Below are positions 30,463 through 36,740 of a stretch of 36,740 nucleotides of DNA, one piece after another. Within the stretch, counting starts at the first letter, position 1; every line of letters starts with the position of its first letter. A program made the translations under genes and the position numbers. The notes under the pieces were generated by a model. It saw only the letters and a list, made by a program, of their open reading frames with translations. It ran no database searches and was not told where the DNA came from. The stretch lies in NCBI RefSeq assembly GCF_000308535.1, contig NZ_BAFW01000228.1, forward strand, positions 1 to 36,740, in the 5' to 3' direction. The DNA is from Nocardia cerradoensis NBRC 101014 (lineage in GTDB: Bacteria > Actinomycetota > Actinomycetes > Mycobacteriales > Mycobacteriaceae).

Positions 30463-31562
30463 CGCGCCCCCATCGCCGCCGAGACGAGCTGCGCGAGGCC
30501 GATCGTCGCCGGGTGGTCGCCGGAGTCGGGACAACCGCCCGGGGTCAGCGCGTTCAGCGCGGCACACACCCGCGCGGAATCCGCGGGTGGCAGAGCCACT
30601 TTCGGCGCGGAATAGGTCAACGCCGCCTCATTCGGACCAGGGTCGGCGGCCCGGCCGAAGGCGGAGACGATCGGCGGAATCATGGTGATGATCTCCTTCA
30701 GGGATCCGACGCCGGCGGCGAGCATCCGCAGGGAGGGCACCGCCGCCTCGAGCCCGTCGAGAACGGGTCCGCCGAGGGGACGAACGATGCTGTTGGCCCA
30801 GACGAGCAGCTGCCCGACGCGGTCGATGATCGGAATGGCCAGGCCCATGATCGAGTTGTCGATGAACTCGAAACCGGGGCCGAGCCGCCCGATCGCGGCC
30901 TTGACGTCGTCCCAGTCGACGGCCAGAGTCTGCGACAGCGCGGAGATCGCGTCGATCAGATCGCCGAGGTGGCGGGTCGCGGCGTCCGGAGAACGCAGCG
31001 CCGCACCGAGTTCGGTGATCAGCGTGTTGAGTGCGGGGCCCGTGCCGGCGGTCGCCGCGCGCAGGGCCGCCACGCCGTCGTGGATCTGTGTCGCCGCTGC
31101 GGGATCGCCCTTTCCGTCGAGCTCCCCGGCAACTCTGGAGACTGCATCGAGGGTTTCGGTGATGCTCTTGGGGGTCAGCGTGCGCGTGATGCACCGGTGC
31201 GGATCCCAGGTCGTCGGCGCGTTCCCGTCGAACAGAATCGCCAGATCGCGATCCGCCACGAGACTGTCGGAAAGGGTCGTGGCCGCGACATCACCGCGCG
31301 GCGGATGGTCCGCCGCCATCCGGAAATCGACCCGCACGCTGCTCGGCCCAGGCGTCAGCGCGGTCACCGTGCCGACCGGGATGCCGCGCACCGTCACGTG
31401 ACTGCCCACGTAGAGCCCGATGGCGTCGGGCATCGTCGCACAGTACGCCCGCGTCTTCTCGACCGGCGCGACCACGAGGAAGTAGCCCGCGACGACGACG
31501 GCTGCCGGCAGGAGCACAAGAGCAACGGACATGAATCCGCGTCCGGCGAGTAGTCGCTTCAT
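30459..31562 (-). CDS. mceD: MceD, Mce-family protein
   Basis: 367 residues from ATG 31562. One membrane helix (MSVALVLLPAAVVVAGYFLV), MlaD barrel (SHVTVRGIPVGTVTAL), helical domain with WANSIVRPLGGPVLDGLEAA, and a C-terminal Cys pair (VCAALNALTPGGC) as in many MceD proteins. It begins one base after the mceC stop. Its end overlaps mceE by four bases, so synthesis is coupled. Confidence 0.92.
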   Translation of the reverse strand: MKRLLAGRGFMSVALVLLPAAVVVAGYFLVVAPVEKTRAYCATMPDAIGLYVGSHVTVRGIPVGTVTALTPGPSSVRVDFRMAADHPPRGDVAATTLSDSLVADRDLAILFDGNAPTTWDPHRCITRTLTPKSITETLDAVSRVAGELDGKGDPAAATQIHDGVAALRAATAGTGPALNTLITELGAALRSPDAATRHLGDLIDAISALSQTLAVDWDDVKAAIGRLGPGFEFIDNSIMGLAIPIIDRVGQLLVWANSIVRPLGGPVLDGLEAAVPSLRMLAAGVGSLKEIITMIPPIVSAFGRAADPGPNEAALTYSAPKVALPPADSARVCAALNALTPGGCPDSGDHPATIGLAQLVSAAMGAR

Positions 31563-31563
31563 C

Positions 31564-32586
31564 TCAGCACCCCGCTCCCGGCATCGGAACACAGATCGGG
31601 CCGCCGTCGACGACCTGCGCGGACCGGTCGACCGCGACGGTGCCCTGCGGAGTGACCAATTCGTTGAGCCGTTCCAGCGTCCGTTGGACCGCCGCCAGCG
31701 ATGCACCGGTGTCGGCGCCGAACCGGCGCAGCTCCGGCACGATGCCCGCGATCTCGTCCACCAGCGGTTTCAGCGAGCTGTCCCAGATCGGGCGCAGGGC
31801 GGTCAGGCGTGCCAGCAATCGGTCGGTGATGGTCAGACCGGCGATGATCTCGTGATTCTTGGCGAAGACGGTGTCTTCGACGCGGCGCAGCGACGAGATC
31901 AGGTGGAATGCCTGCTCCTTGTTCCGGTCCATCGCGGTGAGGTACTCGTCGGCGACCTTCAACGCCTGCGAGATGTCCTCGCGTTGGCTGTTCATGATGT
32001 CCACCAGCGAGTCCACCGCCTGTCCCAGCCGCCGCACGGCGTCCGGGCTGTTCGGCACCGCCGAGGCGAGCGCGGCGAAGTTCTTGCGCAGGGTGCCCCC
32101 GTCGATATCGCCGATCGGGCGGGCGGCATCCTGGAACACCTGCATGAGGCTGTAGGGCAGGCGCACTCGGTCCGCCGGAATCACGGTGTCCCCCAGCGGT
32201 TTCCGGCCCGCCGGCAGGACTGCCAGGTAGTGGCCGCCGATGGCGGTCAGCATACGGACGTCGAGAGTGGTGGCGTCGCCGACGAACACGTTCTCGTCGA
32301 CGGTGAAATTCAACCGGACCCGATCGGCGAGCAATTCCAGCCCGCGGACCGTTCCGACCGGGATACCCGCCACGCGCACACTGTCGCCGACGGTGAGTGC
32401 GCCGGCTTCCGGCAGGTCGGCGTGATAGGTGTGCTTGCCCAGCGGGAGTTCGTAGGTCACCACCGCCGCGGCCGGCAGCACCACCACCAGCGCCAGCCCG
32501 AGCAGGCCGAGCCGGACCTCCCGCCGACGGCTGTCACCGGAGGCGAATGCGGCCCGCAGGAGCGCGCGGGCGCGGTGCCGCCTCAT
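31564..32586 (-). CDS. mceC: MceC, Mce-family protein
   Basis: 340 residues from ATG 32586, in an ATGA overlap with mceB. A basic N-terminus leads to a membrane helix (LGLLGLALVVVLPAAAVVTY). The MlaD barrel contains GDSVRVAGIPVGTVRGLEL, then FTVDENVFVGDATTLDVRML. A helical domain ends in ICVPMPGAGC with two Cys. Its subunit name comes from operon order. Confidence 0.92.
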   Translation of the reverse strand: MRRHRARALLRAAFASGDSRRREVRLGLLGLALVVVLPAAAVVTYELPLGKHTYHADLPEAGALTVGDSVRVAGIPVGTVRGLELLADRVRLNFTVDENVFVGDATTLDVRMLTAIGGHYLAVLPAGRKPLGDTVIPADRVRLPYSLMQVFQDAARPIGDIDGGTLRKNFAALASAVPNSPDAVRRLGQAVDSLVDIMNSQREDISQALKVADEYLTAMDRNKEQAFHLISSLRRVEDTVFAKNHEIIAGLTITDRLLARLTALRPIWDSSLKPLVDEIAGIVPELRRFGADTGASLAAVQRTLERLNELVTPQGTVAVDRSAQVVDGGPICVPMPGAGC

Positions 32587-33593
32587 CGTTTGCACACCGA
32601 GATCCGCGTGCCGTTCAGCAGAATCGCCAGTGCGCCGGGGACGTCGGCGTTGCCGTGTGAACATGTTCGGTTCACCTCCTGACCGGTACGGGGAACGACG
32701 GCATCGAGTGATTGCAGTAAGCCGGGGAGCCGGGCGAGGACGTCGGCGGCGGCGTGCGGGTCGGGGAAGGCGGTGTGCACTGCCTGTGCCAGATCGGGAT
32801 TGTCGCCGGGCGTCAGCCCGAGGGTGGCGGCGAGACTGTCGATCGGGGTCAGCACCGACGGCGCGGTGACGACGAAATCGACCAGCCCATCCAATTTCTG
32901 TTCCAGCGCGCCGAATACGTGATCGATGCCGTCGAGCAGCACGATCGCGTTCTGCGCCCGGCCGTCGATGCGATCGGCGACCTGCCGCAGATTGGCGACC
33001 AGCACCGCCAGCACCGATTGCCGGTCTTTCACATACGAGGACACCCGCTCGATGGAGTCCAGGGCGGGCCCCAATCCGCTCCCGCCGCCGTCGAGCACCG
33101 CGAGAATCGTTTCGGCGAAGTGATTCACCGCGGCCGGTGACAGCTCGGCGAGGACCGGCTGCAAACCGTTGAACAGCGCGGTGATGTCGAAGGATCCGAG
33201 GGTGCGCGCGGTGGGGATGTCCACGCCCGGCGGTTGCGCCGCACCCGGCGAATTCGGTTGCCGCACATCGATATAGCGCTGCCCGATGAGTGTCTGGAAC
33301 CGAATGGCGACGGTGCTCGTGAGATACACCGGATGCCGGGGCTGAACGGTGAAGCGCACCCGCGCGCGGTAGTCACGGTCCAGCGAGATCGACTCCACCT
33401 TGCCGACCGCGACGCCGAACATGCGTACGTCGTCACCGGTTTTGAGCCCGTTGGCGTCGGTGAACACGGCCGTATACGTGACATCGGCGTCGGCGACGGG
33501 GCGTTGGATCGCCTGCACGACGACCGCCAGCAGCCCGGCCATGGCGAGCGCGAAGGCGACCATGCGCCAGGCGATCGAGGCGACGCTTCTCAT
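32583..33593 (-). CDS. mceB: MceB, Mce-family protein
   Basis: 336 residues. Membrane helix (MVAFALAMAGLLAVVVQAI), then YTAVFTDANGLKTGDDVRMF and GVAVGKVESISLDRDYRARV, and QTLIGQRYIDVRQP. These are the typical MceB motifs. C-terminal Cys residues (NRTCSHG and SVCKR) are conserved in the family. It overlaps mceA and mceC by four bases each. Confidence 0.93.
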   Translation of the reverse strand: MRSVASIAWRMVAFALAMAGLLAVVVQAIQRPVADADVTYTAVFTDANGLKTGDDVRMFGVAVGKVESISLDRDYRARVRFTVQPRHPVYLTSTVAIRFQTLIGQRYIDVRQPNSPGAAQPPGVDIPTARTLGSFDITALFNGLQPVLAELSPAAVNHFAETILAVLDGGGSGLGPALDSIERVSSYVKDRQSVLAVLVANLRQVADRIDGRAQNAIVLLDGIDHVFGALEQKLDGLVDFVVTAPSVLTPIDSLAATLGLTPGDNPDLAQAVHTAFPDPHAAADVLARLPGLLQSLDAVVPRTGQEVNRTCSHGNADVPGALAILLNGTRISVCKR

Positions 33594-34630
33594 CGGCCCC
33601 CCGCTCCGGCCGGGCCCAGCAGAATCGACGACAGCACGGGAGTCGCGCTGAGGGTGAGGGTCAGATTCAGCACCGGTCCCGCCGGTCCGTCCGGCATGGC
33701 CGCCTCGAGCCGGGTCAGCAGTTCGTGCACCTGCGCGCTGGACTGCTCCGGCGTCGAGACCGTATGTCCCAGAGCCGTCAACAGCGGAGTCAGGAATCCG
33801 GCGTAGACGCCCAGATACTGCTGTGCGGTCGCACTGGTGCGCGAGACGCCCGGGAACAGGTCGTCGGTGATGGCGGCGATGGTCTTGTCGAAGACCGCGC
33901 GGTCGGTGCGCAGCGCCTCGATGTGGTTGAGGTTGTACAGAAGCTGGATCGTGCCGGTGAGGAAGGGAGGCAGGCCGCTCAGGATCGCGCCGTACTGGCG
34001 GAGCAGATACGACGGGGCGTAACGCTGGGTGTCGGCGATATCGCGCGCGGTGGTCACCATGGCTTGGACAATCGGCGTGAACGCCTTCAGATCGGTACTC
34101 ACCTGCCGCAGCGTGTCGGCCAGTTGCGGCGTCAGCACCTGGGTGGTGGTCAGACTCAGTTGCCGCAGCAGCGCACCCATGGTGACATCGGTCATCCGGT
34201 CGGCCGCGGCGCCGGTCAGTTCGAGTACGGTGCCCGAGCGCAGCGCGCGGCCTCCCGTGCCTCGCCGCAGATCGAGTTCACCGATGCCGAACAGGTTGCC
34301 GGGCGCGGCCCGTAGCGACACCGTGTCGGTGACGCCGCGCAGCCGGGAGTTGTTCAGCGCCAGTGTCATTCGGAGCCGATCCGGACCGGCGCCGGCGATG
34401 TCCTCGACCGAGCCCACCTTCAGGCCGTCGAGCCGCACGTCGGACCCGGTCACGATGCCGTCACCCACTTGCGCGGCGATCACCTGCACGCGCAGGGTGT
34501 CGTCGGTGCGCAGGCCGCGACAGCCGCACCACACCACCAGCGCGAGCGCGACAACCACCGCGGCCGCGGCGCCCGTGCGGCGCGAGCTTCGCGAATCCAT
34601 TGCCACACCGGGCATTCCGTATCTCGGCAC
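33590..34630 (-). CDS. mceA: MceA, Mce-family protein
   Basis: 346 residues from GTG 34630, preceded by GAGGGG and seven bases after the yrbEB stop. ATGs at 34615 and 34600 are possible. Membrane helix (GAAAAVVVALALVVWCGCRG), MlaD barrel (VTGSDVRLDGLKVGSVEDI, ALNNSRLRGVTDTVSLRA, then ELDLRRG) and long helical domain with YNLNHIEALRTDRAVFDKTI. First Mce subunit of the operon. Confidence 0.92.
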   Translation of the reverse strand: MPRYGMPGVAMDSRSSRRTGAAAAVVVALALVVWCGCRGLRTDDTLRVQVIAAQVGDGIVTGSDVRLDGLKVGSVEDIAGAGPDRLRMTLALNNSRLRGVTDTVSLRAAPGNLFGIGELDLRRGTGGRALRSGTVLELTGAAADRMTDVTMGALLRQLSLTTTQVLTPQLADTLRQVSTDLKAFTPIVQAMVTTARDIADTQRYAPSYLLRQYGAILSGLPPFLTGTIQLLYNLNHIEALRTDRAVFDKTIAAITDDLFPGVSRTSATAQQYLGVYAGFLTPLLTALGHTVSTPEQSSAQVHELLTRLEAAMPDGPAGPVLNLTLTLSATPVLSSILLGPAGAGGR

Positions 34631-34636
34631 AACCCC

Positions 34637-35503
34637 TCATCCCGTGAATTCGATCGACGAGTGCAGCCCCCACAGCGCGAGCGACAGCACCATGTCCAAG
34701 GCGATGATGGCGACGAAACTCGCCCGCACGGCCCGCCCCGAGGCGATGCCCACTCCCTCGGGACCTCCCGCCGCGAAAAAGCCCTGGTAGCAATGGATCA
34801 GGATGATCGCGGTGGTGAACACGACCACCTTGAGCACCGCCGCGATCACATCCCAGCCGGAGACGAACTGGAAGAAATAGTGGTCGTAGACGCCGGGCGC
34901 CTGGCCGTGCAACGTCACCACCACCATCCGGCACGAGAAGTAGGCGAGGATCAGCGCGACCAGGAAGGTCGGCACGATCGCCACGGCGCCGGCGATCACC
35001 CGGGTGGTCACCACCAGGGGAATCGACCGCAGCCCGAGCGATTCGATGGCGTCGATCTCCTCGGAGATCCGCATGGACCCGATCTCCGCGGTCATGCGGC
35101 ATCCGGCCTGCGCGGCGAAGCCGATGCCCGCCGCGATCGGCGCGAGTTCGCGGGTGTTCGCGAAGGAGGAGACGATCCCGGTCAGCGGGCCCATCCCCAA
35201 CATGTCGAGCGTGGCGAAGGATTCGATGCCGACCCCCACCCCCATGGCGATCCCGAGCACCGCGAGCATCGGCACGGTGCCGCCACCGACGATCACCGAA
35301 TTGCGTCCCCACGTCATATCGGTGATCACGCGCATGGTCTGCGATCCGTAGTGGCGCACCGTCAACGGAACGGATCGGAAGACCTGCCAGACGAACCCGA
35401 GCACGAAGCCCCATTCCTCCAGCAGGATCCAGACCCGCTCGCGCGACCGGATCAGGCGGAAGAACCAGCGCAGGCCCTTCGGGGCATATTCGGTCGCCAC
35501 CAT
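34637..35503 (-). CDS. yrbEB: YrbEB, ABC-type Mce permease subunit
   Basis: 288 residues from ATG 35503, whose A is shared with the yrbEA stop. The MlaE/YrbE fold is seen in several hydrophobic segments plus AAQAGCRMTAEIGSMRISEE, then IDAIESLGLRSIPLVVTTRV, the conserved cytoplasmic EIDA motif. It pairs with YrbEA and an MlaF-like ATPase (MceG) coded elsewhere to move lipids. Confidence 0.93.
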   Translation of the reverse strand: MVATEYAPKGLRWFFRLIRSRERVWILLEEWGFVLGFVWQVFRSVPLTVRHYGSQTMRVITDMTWGRNSVIVGGGTVPMLAVLGIAMGVGVGIESFATLDMLGMGPLTGIVSSFANTRELAPIAAGIGFAAQAGCRMTAEIGSMRISEEIDAIESLGLRSIPLVVTTRVIAGAVAIVPTFLVALILAYFSCRMVVVTLHGQAPGVYDHYFFQFVSGWDVIAAVLKVVVFTTAIILIHCYQGFFAAGGPEGVGIASGRAVRASFVAIIALDMVLSLALWGLHSSIEFTG

Positions 35504-36354
35504 CAGGCCAACCTCACCGGCAGGAACATGGCGGTCAGCTGAGTGAGCGCCACATCGGCCAGCACGATCCCCAGGACCGAGAGCACCACCGCGGCGTTCA
35601 CACCGTCGGCCACACCGCGCGGGCCGCCCTTGGCCTCCAGCCCGCGCTGGCACGCCACGATCACCACGATCAGTCCGAACAACACCGATTTGGCCAGCGA
35701 CACAACCACATCCGCGACGACGGTGAACGATCCGAAGGTCAGCCAGTAGCTGCCGGAGGTCACGCCCTGCGCCGCCACCGCGACCAGGTAGCCGGCGAAA
35801 ATGCCCACGAACATGATCAGGATGTTGACCAGCGGAGCCACCAGCACCATGGCCACCAGCCGCGGAATCACCAGACGGTGGACCGGGTCGACACCCATGA
35901 CCCGCAGCGCGTCGATCTCGTCGCGTATCGTGCGTGCGCCGAGATCGGCCGCGATGGCCGAGGCCGCCGCACCGCCGAGCAGCAACCCTGTGGCCGTGGG
36001 CGCCCCCTGTTTGATCACCCCGAGACCGCCGGTGGCGCCGAGCAGCGAATCCGCGCCGAGCTGATGGATCAGATTGCCCACCTGCACCGACACGATCACC
36101 CCGAACGGGATCGCCATCAGGACGGCGGGGATCGCGGTGGCGGTGACGAAGAACCAACTCTGCCGCACCGTCTCCGGCCAGCTCAGCCGCATTCGCACGA
36201 TATCGGCGACCGCGCCGCCGCCCGCCCGCCCGGCCAGCTCCACGAAGCGCCCCAGGGTACGCAGCGACGAGACGGCCGTGCCGGAGAAGTTGGCGCGCAG
36301 TATCCGCACCACGGAGGGTTCCGCGGGCGCCGCGGCGAACCGGGTCACCGGCAT
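35503..36354 (-). CDS. yrbEA: YrbEA, ABC-type Mce permease subunit
   Basis: 283 residues from ATG 36354. The frame is open to 36477, but the added residues are Arg, Pro and His rich and look non-coding. Hydrophobic helices flank AIAADLGARTIRDEIDALRV, then MGVDPVHRLVIPRL, the permease signature of YrbE/MlaE. It is the first permease gene of the mce operon. The hydrolase gene ends at 36508 upstream; if they share a transcript, the hydrolase belongs to this operon. Confidence 0.9.
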   Translation of the reverse strand: MPVTRFAAAPAEPSVVRILRANFSGTAVSSLRTLGRFVELAGRAGGGAVADIVRMRLSWPETVRQSWFFVTATAIPAVLMAIPFGVIVSVQVGNLIHQLGADSLLGATGGLGVIKQGAPTATGLLLGGAAASAIAADLGARTIRDEIDALRVMGVDPVHRLVIPRLVAMVLVAPLVNILIMFVGIFAGYLVAVAAQGVTSGSYWLTFGSFTVVADVVVSLAKSVLFGLIVVIVACQRGLEAKGGPRGVADGVNAAVVLSVLGIVLADVALTQLTAMFLPVRLA

Positions 36355-36507
36355 GCCCTCGGTCGGCGGGCGCCGATACGGGTGCGGTGCGCCGCATCGC
36401 GGACCTCGCGGCCGGCAGGAGTCGTCATCGGCATGCCTCATCGTCGAGTCGTGTACATGGAAAAGTTGTTCGGCCACAGTCGGTTTCGGGCCGGAGGGGG
36501 GATCCGG

Positions 36508-36740
36508 TCAGGCGGCGGCCGTCGGAACGCGGATGTCGATCAGCTTCCGCAGTTCGGCGGTGACGATCTCGGGATATTCCAGCGGGGCACAGTGACCTCC
36601 CGGGACCCGCACCAGACCCGCCGAGTTCGGGAATCTGCGCACCAGGCGTTCGGAGGCCGCGAAGCCCAGCAGGCGGTCGTCGGTACTGCCGATCACCAGC
36701 GTGGGTACGGTGAGCCAGGAAATTCCGAACCGGCCGTCGC
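36508..36740 (-). CDS. Alpha/beta hydrolase, 5' part beyond right edge
   Basis: The C-terminal 76 residues of a hydrolase. PTLVIGSTDDRLLG carries the usual catalytic Asp strand, and PGGHCAPLEYPEIVTAEL carries the catalytic His in the common GGH motif. The nucleophile and the start lie outside the window. It ends 153 bases before the chosen yrbEA start, same strand. A lipid ester or steroid-related substrate would suit the mce context but cannot be shown. Confidence 0.85.
   Translation of the reverse strand, partial: DGRFGISWLTVPTLVIGSTDDRLLGFAASERLVRRFPNSAGLVRVPGGHCAPLEYPEIVTAELRKLIDIRVPTAAA

Noticed and set aside
1..36740. tRNA, rRNA, CRISPR array, insertion sequence or integrase/attachment site
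   Set aside because: None was found by reading. There are no regularly spaced repeats, no transposase or integrase motifs and no cloverleaf-like sequence that I could support.

Overview
The window is high-GC DNA from a mycolic-acid actinomycete, most likely Nocardia or a close relative. The signs are an mce/yrbE lipid-import operon, a mycofactocin cluster, a SigB/SigF-type sigma factor, an actinobacterial class III cyclase and enzymes resembling those that phages use against the mycolyl-arabinogalactan-peptidoglycan wall. No species can be fixed from this sequence alone.

Layout. (1) 1-11079, minus strand: the first 3693 codons of one giant non-ribosomal peptide synthetase (NRPS), running off the left edge. 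Its order is C-A-T-C-A-T-C-A-T-C-A(start), with an EntF-like first condensation domain. (2) 11080-12291: an 0.8-kb leader with short repeats and no convincing gene, then one small ORF of unknown function. (3) 12292-16639: a compact mycofactocin locus. mftR is divergent from mftA-mftB-mftC-mftD and a mycofactocin-type short-chain dehydrogenase. A perfect palindrome lies on the mftR start codon. mftE, mftF and mftG do not follow. (4) 16742-19631: three overlapping small minus-strand genes (winged-helix protein, one-span membrane protein, resolvase-like protein), divergent from a Streptomyces-type HTH/repeat regulator that is tail-to-tail with a NUDIX hydrolase. (5) 19864-21734: an NmrA-like protein and a DUF5996 protein. 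(6) 21743-25793: phage-like wall enzymes, namely a GH25-like lysin with two C-terminal repeats, a 111-residue protein and a DUF4185 protein on the minus strand, then a DUF4232 lipoprotein and a LysB-like esterase on the plus strand. (7) 25798-27762: the sigma factor, divergent from a class III nucleotidyl cyclase. (8) 27770-36354, minus strand: yrbEA-yrbEB-mceA-B-C-D-E-F and an Mce-associated protein, mostly coupled by ATGA overlaps. They are preceded by the 3' end of an alpha/beta hydrolase gene that runs off the right edge.

The most interesting reading is region 6. Three predicted hydrolases match the three layers of the cell wall: peptidoglycan (GH25-like), arabinan (DUF4185, the family from which endo-D-arabinanases have been described) and the mycolate ester bond (LysB-like). 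None has a visible signal peptide, and no phage structural genes lie around them. The NRPS, with adenylation codes I cannot match confidently to known substrates, and the shortened mycofactocin cluster are the next most interesting.
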